From positions 5,772,180 through 5,836,179 of the forward strand of contig CM035350.1 of assembly GCA_020137815.1 (NCBI GenBank): DNA of 64,000 nt, in the 5' to 3' direction. Positions 13,375 to 24,025 of the stretch are shown piece after piece. The stretch comes from Hormiphora californensis (taxonomy: Eukaryota; Ctenophora; Tentaculata; Cydippida; Pleurobrachiidae). A program made the translations under genes and the position numbers. Each line of letters begins with the position of its first letter. Within the stretch, counting starts at the first letter, position 1. Under the pieces are notes generated by a model. It saw only the letters and a list, made by a program, of their open reading frames with translations. It made no database searches and was not told the DNA's origin.

Positions 13375-14212
13375 TCCTAATTAACGGCCCAGGTCGATAA
13401 ATACTTGATTGATATTCTTTTGCATGCAATACAATACTGCAGTAGGGTATCGTGTGTGTGCAGTATAGTCTTAATTGACCTCAACAAACCCAAACAACAC
13501 AACCCACCTACAGTGCTGAACGACAAACATCAACCCAACAAATCAATTTGTCAGCCCCCCCTCTCGACAGTTGTCAGATGATTCTGGCCGAATTGATGAG
13601 CCCCAAAATATAACAGGACTGATTACACACTCACGTGAACACGGCAAGGCTTTTCTCCACTTGAGAACTGAGTTTGGTAAAGTTGGCCCGCAACTTATCC
13701 CAGTTGGCCTGAACTTGGGAGACCATCTTGGTGACCGCCCTTATCTGATTCTGAACACGGGGAGGAAGTAGGATCAGTGTTAAACACACAAGGGGAGGGG
13801 GAGTGTCATACAAACGAGATAGTTAGACGGGTATCCACACGATTCACACTTCTCAAAATACCTCATCATCAAGACGCTCAATGTGTTTGTTTGCAGCGGT
13901 TATAGTCTGCATGACGTGGATTTCCCGGTCCTCCAAGGCCAGGAATCCCTGTCGGAGTTCCTTCTGGAAGGCCTCCAGTTCATCCCTGCCCTCAGGAATG
14001 TTGTTTGATTGCTCCTTTACCACCGTCTGCCTATAGAGAGAGAGAGAGAGAGGGGAATGTTATCATGATCTATATTAGGAGTTGTAAAATGAGCTGGGAG
14101 CAGCTGGGGGGGGGGGTATGTCTTACTGTTGGTGGATCCATTTGTTGAGCATGGAGAGGGCACTTGAGGTATTCCTTAAGTTGCATGTCTCCTCCTGCAA
14201 CTGGTACTGAGC
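6939..14212 (-). CDS. Spectrin-like / coiled-coil rod, block IV (nine exons)
   Basis: Exons 14212-14127, 14030-13862, 13750-13635, 13181-13061, 12787-12668, 12459-12292, 11354-11245, 11116-10894 and 7085-6939 join in perfect phase. Products are amphipathic helices: SALSMLNKWIHQQ, VQANWDKLRANFTKLSSQVE, LTKKIEERKAELELTIQQLQ, EEAVDKALEWLGNQEIILKM, LVNLNTRWTQLDVDCHQKII, KIIETHWINVYELLIAAFAV. A Trp at regular spacing and helix lengths near 40 suggest shortened or diverged spectrin repeats. The 3.8 kb intron between 10894 and 7085 holds a GPCR gene on the opposite strand. Entry is phase 0, so the block can be reached from the head exons at 18-16.5 kb or from block III. Confidence 0.8.
7086..9328. 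other. Intron and GPCR upstream region with simple repeats
   Basis: No supported exon. It holds a CTCTGT repeat (7983-8046), CT tracts (8109-8135, 8409-8535) whose translations are only Ser-Leu or Arg-Glu runs, and a tandem ~23-base repeat CTAACCTAGCCCTCTCTATG just before the GPCR (9236-9302). The block at 7661-7700 (GTGCGAAGAGGACGGTCTTA) recurs at 45934-45953. Confidence 0.55.
9329..10543 (+). CDS. Rhodopsin-like (class A) G-protein-coupled receptor, single exon
   Basis: 404 residues from an ATG at 9329. Short N-terminus with an NTT glycosylation site, then seven hydrophobic segments: about residues 28-51 (LAVILIFCIIIAVPF), 70-92, 117-148, 161-183, 227-252, 272-297 and 330-356. Cys120 before TM3 and Cys197 in the second outside loop can form the usual disulphide. 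TM7 has NPFVY (349-353), the NPxxY motif, followed by WRMKNFRKF as helix 8. The DRY motif at the end of TM3 is changed to SRL (144-146) and the TM1 Asn context is FN rather than GN. Ligand unknown; orphan class A receptors of this sort are common in invertebrates. It lies antisense in the intron between exons 10894 and 7085 of the minus-strand locus. Upstream is a (CCTAGCCCTCTCTATGTTTCTAA)-like tandem repeat (9236-9302). Confidence 0.88.
   Translation: MDNTTDDLAESIAADDEAGYLSRSADASLAVILIFCIIIAVPFNTLSCFYFSTRSPSRHGNAQNTRYFNRLYTLITVVDGLVCLMTIPVINALFVPNRGHHETEQSHLFSSGQPSTTVFCHFWSVAFTLLYQLSVFLVGFISISRLIVIARPHRVLRESVAYIGPTVSCLIAGMILLVLPIVLSNASPGYIADVAMCMMTGEETWPDNVTLSTIVPSENRKTDALYKMIWSCVMGTPVIPISLSTIMSVAYLTRSNPESTLHGTKDHSSASHTVLIFTSVYIVFNIPTLIYSVVMGVVEWQELQAVLGGMTYEEMEERDMNLPKELKTLFPYMFLVVHPVLTAVKATINPFVYLWRMKNFRKFTCQLMEGLGPLTGTGQGTTTSGVQGQASAARVQWTLVSNAE
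10795..10861. promoter_or_regulatory. Promoter-like module with CCAAT and E-box elements, also present near the Penelope element
   Basis: A 67-base block (TACTGGTCCCTGATTGGCTG, ACCAGTCACGTGACC, CTGATTGGTTGTTTAC) contains two inverted CCAAT boxes (ATTGG) and a CACGTG E-box. A copy with one mismatch occurs at 25995-26062 next to the direct repeat of the Penelope element. It lies 250 bases after the GPCR stop codon and just 5' (plus sense) of exon 10894. Either a regulatory element carried by a transposon or a short interspersed repeat. Confidence 0.45.
12223..12279. repeat. Hairpin, 24-base arms
   Basis: GGTGTTTCTATGGGTTGTCA and its complement TGACAACCCATAACAACACC with a 9-base loop, in the intron just 3' of exon 12459-12292 (13 bases beyond its donor). 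It could affect donor use; otherwise a small MITE. Confidence 0.5.
13287..13374. repeat. (GA)n microsatellite
   Basis: About 88 bases of GA with few interruptions, in the intron between exons 13635 and 13181. Confidence 0.9.
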
Positions 14213-14324
14213 CTGCAGGAGATAAGATATGGTATTCAGATTGAGTTGCTGGTCATCCCTATCACGCCCCGGGAGCTCGCGTTGAGGGGGTATTTCAATA
14301 CCAAATGGAGTTTTGCAGTATACG

Positions 14325-16075
14325 GGGGGGGGGGGGGGGGGACATGTTAATTTTGTTAACTTTGTTAATATTAACATCGAGAAAACAGGTGATTTATTAA
14401 CAAAATTAACAAAAAGTTAACAAACGTTAACAAATGCCATTTATGCCATCTAAATCCCCTTCAGCACGTATTTTTAGTATTTAACACTTGTTCTGCGAGC
14501 AAAGTTGTTCATTCTGTACAATTTACATACCCCTACTACCTCTACTACGGCTTTTCTACAGCGATTTATTCCATTTTGTAAATGTTAATAAATACTAGCC
14601 AAACTAAACCGTAATTGAAGTCAAATGACCCTAATCCACATTTTCGCACCCTAAAAACTAAATAAGACTCATGAATTTACCTTAAAACGAAAAATATCCC
14701 AAAAATCAATTTTTCTAAAAAAACACAAGGATTTGTAGCGAAGCAAATTTTCAATCCTTGACCAAAAAATTGATTTTGGGAACATTTTATTTCTTTTTTC
14801 AACAGAAACGTTGTACATCATCTTATTAAGTCCAAAGAATCGATTACCAATTTAAAAATTACGTTTAAGTGAGATTTTATACGCTAAATTGAAAAATTTG
14901 TAACTTTTGGAATTTTATCGATTTTGAGCCAAAAAACCTGTATGTCGGACTTTGGTTATCGTAAAAGGCTTTGTTTGGGTATATATTAGGTTGTCCAGTA
15001 AAGATTTTCGTTTGGCTTTTATGGGAAAATGTTTTGAGATAGAGCAAAATGGACTTCACCACCGTTTTTCTCACGCGATTTTGGATCGAAATATCATGCC
15101 TGATATCGGTATATGAACGTTCTGGGGTCTCAGCAGGCTATTTTCTCTACCCCACTCTTGTTGCTGCTGTTCGGGGTTACCGAAGTTTTTTAAAAGCTAC
15201 CCTAAGAAAACTGGTACAGTATTTTTAGCTCCCGTGGTGCTCAATCGATAGCAAATAGTCTAAGGATGAGATATGTATGCGATTTGAGTCTTTACGCGTT
15301 GACTTATAACCTCTAGAACAGTTAATGTAACATAAAAAAGCGAAAAAGCGCAAAAAAATGGGGTCTGCTTTACGGGTGTGTTCGAAAACGCCAATAAATC
15401 ACTTTTTAAGTCAACCAATCACATAATTGGGTTCACTAAGTCTTAGGACTGACTTAGAACTATCTTTTACTGCAGAGTTTTTGATTATAAGCCAATCCTG
15501 ATGAGACCCGGAAGTGAAAGTTTCTAATTTTGACCAAAACTTTTTGAAGGCCCATTGCTCAGTGACAAAATAAAGATAGGATGTTTTATTACATCTTGAA
15601 CGATAGGTAATTGTCCAATGAACAAGATTGATGCAAAAAAACATCACTCCGGTACCATTTTTAAGAAGTACAGCAGCTTTAGTACTAAAACTCGAAAATC
15701 GTGATTTTCCATATACAGCGGCAACAAGAGTGGGATAGAGAAAATAGCCTGGTGGGAACCGAGAACAGCCATATATCGATATCAGGCATAGTATTCCGAT
15801 CCAAAATCGCGTGAGAAAAACGGTGGTCAAGTCCATTTTGCTCTATCTCAAAACGTTTTTCCATAAAAGCCAAACGAAAATCTTTACTGGACAACCTAAT
15901 ATGTGTTAGATAATTCATTAAACTAAAAAATTAAACCAGTTAAAGTCGTATTATCAACCAATAAGAACAGTCTTTTAGCATTTGTTAATTTTGTTAATTT
16001 TGTTAATTAACGTTAATTAACAAAATCGAAAAAAAGAGGTGATTTATTAACAATTAACATGTCCCCCCCCCCCCC
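14325..16075. mobile_element. Foldback element with poly-G / poly-C ends and CAGTATAC target duplication
   Basis: The left end is a run of G (14324-14341) then GACATGTTAATTTTGTTAA. The right end is the reverse complement, TTAACATGTCCCCCCC (to 16076). The 8-9 base CAGTATAC(G) occurs in the same orientation on both outer sides (14316-14323 and 16076-16083), as expected for a target duplication. Further inside, both ends share GGTGATTTATTAACAA. It is AT-rich with no convincing transposase and carries a mariner-type element at 14986-15899. It lies in the intron before the helical exon at 14212. Confidence 0.7.
14986..15899. mobile_element. Mariner-type foldback (non-autonomous), nested
   Basis: Ends TTAGGTTGTCCAGTAAAG and its reverse complement CTTTACTGGACAACCTAA, flanked by TA on both sides (14984-14985, 15900-15901). 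TTAGGTTG ends with a TA target are typical of mariner transposons. The inverted repeats extend about 200 bases each (CGTTTGGCTTTTATGG, CTCACGCGATTTTGGATCG and others) with about 90% identity. The 142-codon minus-strand frame inside (15836-15411) runs through the inverted repeat and shows no transposase motif. Confidence 0.72.
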
Positions 16076-16459
16076 CAGTATACGAAATATATCCCGAATA
16101 AATAGCAGCAGGTGTGACTGTGAGTGAGGGTTCTACTAATTAACAATGACCAGGACCTCTAAAGTTGCTGACTAAACCCGAACCACAATATTCGATGGAG
16201 ATCATCGAAGGAGGTACGGATTCGATACATGTCATGTACTAAATTGCATTCTGAGAAAAAGGTTCCCTCTAAAATGAAATAGTGTGCTTTTTACTCACAC
16301 CAATATAATTATCATTTGTCCTGTGAACTCATTTCAAATTTTAGTTGTTTGGCGAAAGCTACCGTGAACAGCTCAGTGGGTGAGTAACTTCTGAGTGATC
16401 CCGTGATAAGTGTTTTCCAAATTGGGCAAAATTTAGGCACATTGAGAATTCGAGACCAC

Positions 16460-18187
16460 CTAAAACAGCAATTCAGAGTTTTCTCCGATCACTCGTTTCA
16501 AGATTTCGTGATCCAAAGAGGAGCTGCAGCCGTTTAGTTTTACCGTTTTTCTCGGGAAACTCTGATTGAAACTAGAAAAAGCACCACCACCACCAAGCCC
16601 CACTTGTTGCTGACCGGAGAACCCAAAACCAGTAGAACCACCCATCTGTGTTTGTCCGGACATCCCTACACCTGTAACTCCTCCCGCCACAGCAGCTGAC
16701 GCAGCAGCTGAACCACCCATTGCCATTTGAGTTTGTCCAGATATTCCAGCCTCTACTCCTCCCGCCACACCACCTGAAGCAGCAGCACCAGCCCCTATGA
16801 CAGCAGAACCACCCATTGCCATCTGTGTTTGTCCAGACATTCCAGCCTCTACTCCTCCCGCCACACCAGCCCCTGTGACAGCAGAACCAGCCCCTGTGAC
16901 AGCAGAACCACCCATAGACATTCCCGCTCTTGTAGCACCCGAAGCTACTGATCCTGCACTGCCATTCCTAGTTCTCCGAGTGTGAGAAGAAGAGGAGCTG
17001 CTGGTGGTCGATTTGTTGGTAATAGTACGCCCTGTATTCTGGGGGAGAGAGGACGGAGGTATATGCTAGTATAAATGCAGTAAAGACATTTTAATAAAAG
17101 TACAAAAATCTCAGTTTTTAAAGAATCACACATTCTAGTTTTATCCATCGCCCTGATGCTTTATTGTTTGGTTCACTTCCGGCAGTGTTCAGTTTATCCT
17201 TCCATCCGGGTTAGAATCTTTTTCAATGGCAGGATTAAGTCATACAATGCACCAGAACCAATAAAATTTAGCCCAGATGATATCCAAACTTGATCATTCG
17301 CTGTCAGGCCAATGTTCTGTCGGATCGTTCGTGGCCTTATTCCGGTTAAGTGGGGTTTGAAAGCTGTAGAGACTCTGTCAAGCATCGCGCTGACCTTTTT
17401 TGTGACGCTCATAATATATGTATTCTATGGATCATTTTATGAGCGAAGGGGAAAAAGAGAAAGACGTCACTCAGACGGCTGAGTTTGATCTGTCTATATG
17501 TTCAATGACGTGAATGATTTAAATGGGCTGAGCGATGATCGGGAAACTATTATATAACCCACAGCTTAGTACGTCAAGAAATCAAAGCGAACCTGTTGGA
17601 GCTCAGGAGAGAAAGCAGTGGCAAAAGCGGTGCTCTGTAACTGTGATCTCCGAGCGGGTGTTTGCATGGAATTCATTCTTGATACGGAAGACGCTGCACT
17701 TGAACGTCTGCTGGCACTCATTTGGCGGCCCTTTTTCGATTTGCCGGTTCCCTGGGAGACACCCAAATGAGATTGGCGGGAAATTACACCCGCCGCAATA
17801 CTAGCTGATGCGCTACTAAGTTGCATGCTCATCTGTTCCTGCAGCTGCTCCTCATCTTCCTGCTTTTTCTTCTTCCCAGTAGCAGCAGCGGCGGCCCTCT
17901 GACCCCGTGATATGGCGGACTGTGCGTCCAGCCGTGCCAAACTCATATTGCCGCCACCCTTAGTGGGAGGAAGGGGCGTCCCCGGAGAAGTCATTGACCG
18001 ACTGGAGCGCTCCTGCTGGGGCTGCGTTGGGAGGGAGAAAGAAAATATTTTGTATGAGATAAAGAATCAAAAGTAGGGATGTCTTTAATGAAAATCTTTA
18101 TGAAGGAGTCAGCAATTTTCAGCACTGGATGATTGGGCTATATATCCTTACCAGTCGATCCCGAATGGATTGCTCAGATTGACTCAT
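16460..18187 (-). CDS. Ser/Arg- and Gly-rich head exons (possible further first exons)
   Basis: ATG at 18187 (MSQSEQSIRDRL) forms a 36-base exon ending at 18152 before GTAAGG. Exon 18021-17593 follows in phase 0 (PQQERSSRSMTSPGTPLPPT … MSASRRSSAASSVSRMNSMQ). Exon 17038-16460 then carries a Ser run (TTSSSSSHTRRTRNG) and a tandem repeat around SGQTQMAMGGSAV, before GLGGGGAFSSFNQSFPRKT. The last exon either stops at 16460 or uses a donor at 16544 (AGAAAAACG then GTAAAA, phase 0) and joins the helical exon at 14212. With the stop it is a complete 347-residue low-complexity protein; with the donor it is the head of the left-hand rod. It looks like a filament-type head, but there is no homology I can name. 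Confidence 0.5.
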
Positions 18188-18479
18188 GTTTACATAGTGA
18201 GACCAGCTAAAGTGTCAGTGTTATGATTGGGAGAGAACGAGACCCTACTAAAGTTACACACGTGGCAGTAAAGCAGGAAGAGAGGGAGGGGGAGAGTCAC
18301 TGAACACTTCCGGAGCAGAAACACAGCAGGAAGTGGAACAACCTAATCAAACCCATCAAATTAGGACACAATGCGAGTGTAACATCAGGGAGGGTGACAG
18401 ATGATATGGCATACACGCAAATACATACAGCTTGAGGAGCAAGGGAGACTTTTGTTGTGTGCTGCTAATATAAATCTTC

Positions 18480-18690
18480 GCGCCTATCTCTATCTTTCTC
18501 TCTCTTTTTCTCTCTTTATCTCTCTCTTTCTCTCTCTTTCTCTCTTTCTCTCTTTCTCTATCTTTCTCTCTCTTTTTCTCTCTTTCTCTATCTTTTTCTC
18601 TCTCTCTCTCTCTTTCTCTCTCTATCTTTCTCTCTCTTTTTCTCTCTATCTTTCTCCTATCTTTCTCTCTATCTCTCTCTCTTACACTAT
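18480..18690. repeat. CTTTCT / CTCTTT pyrimidine microsatellite
   Basis: Interrupted CT-rich repeat of about 200 bases on the plus strand (GA-rich in the sense of the minus-strand genes), between the head exon at 18187 and the kinase. The translated frames are Lys/Arg/Glu or Ser/Phe/Leu runs and are not genes. Confidence 0.8.
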
Positions 18691-19022
18691 GTATATTACA
18701 GGTGCGGCGCGGCAGATGTGAATAAGCGTAGTGGGCTGATAATTTTTGAGCAGCATATCTCGATAATAATAAGTATCGTCCCCTGACCACAGCAGCGAGA
18801 TATTGGGTCAGATCATATGACATGCATGACATGTGTATACAACTGATAGTATCTTGATTAGACGATGTAAAAGACACGTGGTTTTTGGTTTTGTAACTTG
18901 TAAATGTAAACAACATGTCCCTAAAACAGGATCAAATAAAATCAGCAAAGAACCCCTGCACGGCCAACAACAAACAAACACCGGCTCAAAATAAATTCAC
19001 ATAAACAATTACGTCAGCCGCG

Positions 19023-19943
19023 TCACACAGAAAAGTCCAGACTACACAAGTCCATGAGTGACTGTTCGGACTGCAGCCAAATGTGATGTCGAGCCATTGC
19101 CATGGTCATCCTCTTCGTGGGCTCTTTAGCCAGGCAGCACCTCACAAAGTCCACACAATATTCAGTACAGGAGTCGAGTAGCCTCCAGTTGGGTTCACCA
19201 CGGATCAGAACATTAACGGAGGGGAAGGGAGTGTAGGAGGAGAGAAGGGTGAAGGCAACACAACCAATTGACCACACAGTAGCACTCCTCGGACAGTAGG
19301 TGTTGGAGAGGTAGGTCTCAGGGGGGAGGTAGACACCGCTCCTCCGTTCTCGGACAGCCACACTTCCACCCTCGACAAAGGTAGCAGACCCGAAATCAAT
19401 GAGTTTGATCTGTCCAGATTCCCGGTTATACAGGATGTTCTCCTCCTTGATATCACCGTGGTTGATGCCCAGTTTCAGGCAGTGTTCCAGGACCCCCACC
19501 AGCTGCCTCACAACTCCCCTCGTCTTAACGTCACCCAGGGCTCCATACTGATCCACCACCTCAAACAGATCGGTGAAGTCACGGAGGTACTCTGTAACCA
19601 GGATGACACGTCCACCAATCCTCCTGTGCTCCACGTAGGCCATGGTGTTGGGGTGTCCGGTGAGCCTGATGCTGGCCCAAACCTCCATCGGTAGGGTCTG
19701 GCACCTTCCACGGCGAACCTGCTCCTGGACACTGGCATCTTTGATTACCTTGGCAACGGACTTGGTTTTCTCCTTCTTGGACTGTACCAGGAAGACCTCC
19801 CCGAAGGAGCCCTTTCCCAGGGTAGCTCGGATGGAGTAGGAACGCTTGAAGGAACCCAGGGAATTAGAGGTAGGTAGATCAGGAAGACAATCACCACACT
19901 GGTTACCATGACATGACGGGAAGAGGAACTTCTTCAAACGCAT
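19023..19943 (-). CDS. PIM-like serine/threonine protein kinase, single exon, HRD changed to HGD
   Basis: 306 residues from an ATG at 19943. Kinase landmarks: Gly loop LGKGSFGEV (42-50), Lys65 in VAK, Glu87 in helix C, catalytic loop NHGDIKEENIL (161-171) with Asp164 and Asn169, DFG (183-185), PPE (207-209), VWSIGCVAFTLL in helix F and a C-lobe Arg (RMTMAMARHHIW). Pairs such as DLFEVVDQYGAL and IKLIDFGSA, and the YLPPE form, match PIM kinases, which phosphorylate basic substrates and are constitutively active. The usual HRD Arg is Gly163, like some RD-lacking kinases, but Lys, Asp, Asn and DFG are intact, so activity is likely. N-terminal Cys residues (CHGNQCGDC) may be acylated or bind metal. 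No introns; it may be a retrogene. It lies in the gap between rod blocks III and IV. Confidence 0.9.
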   Translation of the reverse strand: MRLKKFLFPSCHGNQCGDCLPDLPTSNSLGSFKRSYSIRATLGKGSFGEVFLVQSKKEKTKSVAKVIKDASVQEQVRRGRCQTLPMEVWASIRLTGHPNTMAYVEHRRIGGRVILVTEYLRDFTDLFEVVDQYGALGDVKTRGVVRQLVGVLEHCLKLGINHGDIKEENILYNRESGQIKLIDFGSATFVEGGSVAVRERRSGVYLPPETYLSNTYCPRSATVWSIGCVAFTLLSSYTPFPSVNVLIRGEPNWRLLDSCTEYCVDFVRCCLAKEPTKRMTMAMARHHIWLQSEQSLMDLCSLDFSV

Positions 19944-21390
19944 GTTGATATAGTGTAGACTGCAGTAGTAGAAGAGAGTGTACAGATCAGGTGTAACGAG
20001 TGTAGATTCAGATTAATAGCAGTCCGACTGAAAGAGCAGTAAAGTCTGACTGAGAAGCTGATGATAGAACTGATGATGGAGGCTGATGAGTTAAATACGG
20101 CTGATGGGAAACACTAGCAGCTCGTGTCACGATCTACTATAACGGCTCTAATTACAACTAAACCATCTCGTTATGTGTGTAGTGAGAGAGAGTTGATTGC
20201 TTGGGGCATCACGTGACATGAAGACCCGTGTAGCTCTGTCACACGTGACCTGAACCCCGTGATACAATACACCCAATCACACGACCAGGATGTCCGGGGG
20301 AGAGAGATCCCCCTGAGCTGTTGCAACCCTTCCTGGGCCGTGCAATTAATATAACTGTAGTGTACAAGCTACTACCCCAACAAGGTGGCTTGCTACTGTT
20401 CAGTGTTCAAGGATGGGTGGGCCAGTATGATAAGAAGAGTTTAATTAGAGGTCAGAATAGTGTATAGTCTAGTGAAAACATGTTTTGACCCCCGAAATTT
20501 TTGATGCATTTATAATTACTTCACCAAAATGTCCTCAAAGGCCTTCTGGGTGAGATCCCAAAAGTCTACCAACCAACTCCTGGGGGAAGTACCCTTAATT
20601 GGCCCTAATTGGCTTGATGGTATAACTCGCCAATTTTGCTAACTCAGCTCTGGAGCGTCGTAGAGACCTTTCATTGGTCGCAATCGATCCGGAATATATG
20701 ATTTTATATTAGTGCTATGAAGGTCCGAAGTCGCTATCTCTAACCGTTTAGCCGCTAATTGGATTTAACTGATTGATTGGACTTAATTGGCACCCTTGTA
20801 TCTCAGCTCAGGGACATCGTAAAGACTTTTCATTGGTCGGAAACTGACCGGAATGTGCAAGTTTATATCAGTGCTATGAAGGTCCAAAGTCGCTATCTCC
20901 AACCGTTTAGCCGGAAATCGAACTTCTTTAAAACCGTTTTGCGCATGGTTATTGGGTTTGTAAGATTTTCTGTTTCTCAGCTCAGGAGCGTCGTAGAGAC
21001 TTAATTCCGGTTGCAAACGAACCGGAATGACCAAGTTTATATTGACGCTATGAAGGTCTGAAGTCGCTATCTCCAACCAATTAGCCGCAAATTGGACTTA
21101 ATTGACCTTAATTGGGCTAAATAGCCAAATAGACCGCAAATTAGTGGCAAAATGTGTAACAAGCTAGTTCCTTCACTAAGTGACCCTAATGGGTCCCCCA
21201 AATCACCAAAAAAAATTCCTGGCCGATCGGAGTTGCAGAAGACCCTTATTTCCGGGTGGGCGTGGCACCAGTATTTTCAGGCAGATGCCAAAAACGTAAC
21301 TTTCCTTTGGAATGGAGTAGAGACGAATCTAAGGACATTAAAATGTGTAGCGTCCTCGCATTAGTGGGGGTAGACGCCCATAAAAAGTTC

Positions 21391-21439
21391 TTGTTTTGTT
21401 CAAACCTTGGGGCGCGGGGAGGGAGGGTCGAACAAGGCA
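21391..21439. mobile_element. 49-base insertion with short inverted ends and 9-base flanking repeat
   Basis: It is present in the left arm of the foldback but absent from the matching right arm (around 23330), so it is a later insertion. It is flanked by AAAAAGTTC on both sides (21382-21390 and 21440-21448). Its ends, TTGTTTTGTTC and GAACAAGGCA, are imperfect inverted repeats. The centre is G-rich. It behaves like a very short MITE. Confidence 0.6.
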
Positions 21440-21896
21440 AAAAAGTTCCTATCTCGTTTTGTTAATTGGTTAATTAGATAATTAGTTGTGCGCATAGCCA
21501 TATTTCCGATATTATACGGTTTAAATGGCTCAGCTATGAATAAGGACCTGCTTTTGACCGCTGAATACGATTATGAGCAATATAATGGAACTCAGAGGTG
21601 TGAAAAGTGTCTTAATTAGGCATAATTGGATATAATTGGGCATAATTGGGTACGTTGACCAGATCTTATCTTACTAGGTACACCCTAAAACCCACTTAAA
21701 TATCTCCCAAGACTCTCCCAGAACCCGGTCAGAGCCTCCTAAATACCCCTCAGACATTTCTTATAGATACCCTCAAAACCCACTAGATAGCCCTCAGAAT
21801 TAACTAGATACTCCTCCGATCCTTTAGATACCCCCAGAGGGGCCTCAGACTCTGAGGCTCAGAGGCCACTAGATACCCCCTAGAATCACTCGTATG

Positions 21897-21989
21897 TTAA
21901 CAAGATAGACAACGATATAATGGTACTAAATCAAATAAATTGACAGAAGCTTTCGAGATCACTGTGTATCACGTCTTCAGCTATGTATG
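21897..21989 (-). mobile_element. Penelope-like 3' fragment inserted in the left foldback arm
   Basis: The right arm lacks this segment, so it was inserted after the arms formed. GTATG flanks both sides (21892-21896 and 21985-21989). The minus strand reads GCTGAAGACGTG … CTCGAAAGCTTCTGTC, the same CTGAAGA … GAAA layout as the 3' region of the nearby Penelope element, though otherwise divergent. A 17-base tandem duplication (TCAACCACATCGTATTG) follows at 21992-22025 and is also missing from the right arm. Confidence 0.5.
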
Positions 21990-24025
21990 TGTCAACCACA
22001 TCGTATTGTCAACCACATCGTATTGACGTCACCCAGCGCCCTCAGAATCCACTAGATGCCACTCAGACCGTACTGGATACCCCTCAGACCCTACCTGATA
22101 CATATCAGACCGTGGTAGATACCATCAAACCCTACATGATACCCGTTAGAAACTACTAGATACCCTAAGACTACCTGATACCCCTCTAACCCTCCGATAT
22201 AACTCTTAGACCATGTTAGTTATCTCTCTGACTCTACCTGACATCCCTCAGGCCGTGCTAGATGGCCCTCTGACTCTACTAGATACCCCTCAGACCCTAC
22301 TAGATACGTATTACCTCTCAGACCATAAAAGATGCCCCTTAGACCATGTCAGATATTACAAATATACGCCTTAGACCCTGCTAGATACTCCCATATCCAA
22401 CTAGCTACACCTTAGACTTTTATAGATATCTTTTAGGAACTTCTAGACGCCCCAGACTCTATTAGACATCTCTCATACCCATCTAGAAACCCTAAAACCC
22501 TTCTAGAACCCCTGAGGGCCTCACTAAGGCGTAAGCAATATACCCCTCATACCCTTCTAAAAACCCTTTTGACCCTAACTAGTAGTAAAAAAGTCTAAAA
22601 GTGTCTTGGGGGTATTTCGTGGAGGCTGATGGGTATCTAGTAGAGTCTGACACCTTTTTAGTGAGATTCAGAATCTACTAGATGCCCCTCAGACTGTGCT
22701 ATATACCACTCAGACTCTACTAGATACTTTTAAGAGTATGTATGAGGGGTATTTAGGATGCCCTGATGGGTTCTTGTAGGACATGTAGGGTAGAGGGGCA
22801 TCTAAAATGGTCTATAGGTTGTATTGGAGGGTCAGAGGGGTATCAGGTGAGATATTACTAGGGTATCTAATAGGGTCTGAGGGGTATCCAGTACGGTCTG
22901 AGTGGCATCTAGTGGATTCTGAGGGCGCTGGGTGACGTCAATACGATGTGGTTGACACATACGAGTGATTCTAGGGGGTATCTAGTGACCTCTGAGCCTC
23001 AGAGTCTGAGGCCCCTCTGAGGCCCCTCTGAGGGGTATTTAGGAGGCTCTGACCGGGTTCTGGGAGAGTCTTGGGAGATATTTAAGTGGGTTTTAGGGTG
23101 TACCTAGTAAGATAAGATCTGGTCAACGTACCCAATTATGCCCAATTATATCCAATTATGCCTAATTAAGACACTTTTCACACCTCTGAGTTCCATTATA
23201 TTGCTCATAATCGTATTCAGCGGTCAAAAGCAGGTCCTTATTCATAGCTGAGCCATTTAAACCGTATAATATCGGAAATATGGCTATGCGCACAACTAAT
23301 TATCTAATTAACCAATTAACAAAACGAGATAGGAACTTTTTATGGGCGTCTACCCCCACTAATGCGAGGACGCTACACATTTTAATGTCCTTAGATTCGT
23401 CTCTACTCCATTCCAAAGGAAAGTTACGTTTTTGGCATCTGCCTGAAAATACTGGTGCCACGCCCACCCGGAAATAAGGGTCTTCTGCAACTCCGATCGG
23501 CCAGGAATTTTTTTTTGGTGATTCGGGGGACCCATTAGGGTCACTTAGTGAAGGAACTAGCTTGTTACACATTTTGCCACTAATTTGCGGTCTATTTGGC
23601 TATTTAGCCCAATTAAGGTCAATTAAGTCCAATTTGCGGCTAATTGGTTGGAGATAGCGACTTCGGACCTTCATAGCGTCAATATAAACTTGGTCATTCC
23701 GGTTCGTTTGCAACCGGAATTAAGTCTCTACGACGCTCCTGAGCTGAGAAACAGAAAATCTTACAAACCCAATAACCATGCGCAAAACGGTTTTAAAGAA
23801 GTTCGATTTCCGGCTAAACGGTTGGAGATAGCGACTTTGGACCTTCATAGCACTGATATAAACTTGCACATTCCGGTCAGTTTCCGACCAATGAAAAGTC
23901 TTTACGATGTCCCTGAGCTGAGATACAAGGGTGCCAATTAAGTCCAATCAATCAGTTAAATCCAATTAGCGGCTAAACGGTTAGAGATAGCGACTTCGGA
24001 CCTTCATAGCATTAATATAAAATCA

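Noticed and set aside
15411-15836. 142-codon minus-strand frame
   Set aside because: It lies inside the mariner-type foldback, overlaps its inverted end and lacks DD(E/D) transposase features.
17194-17412. 72-codon minus-strand frame (MSVTKKVSAMLDRV …)
   Set aside because: It lies in the intron between head exons 17593 and 17038, with no splice borders fitting its frame and no recognisable domain. A small gene cannot be excluded.
20777-24000. Pairs of 60-97-codon frames with identical products on opposite strands
   Set aside because: They are mirror images created by the inverted arms of the foldback, with no domain and no splice context.
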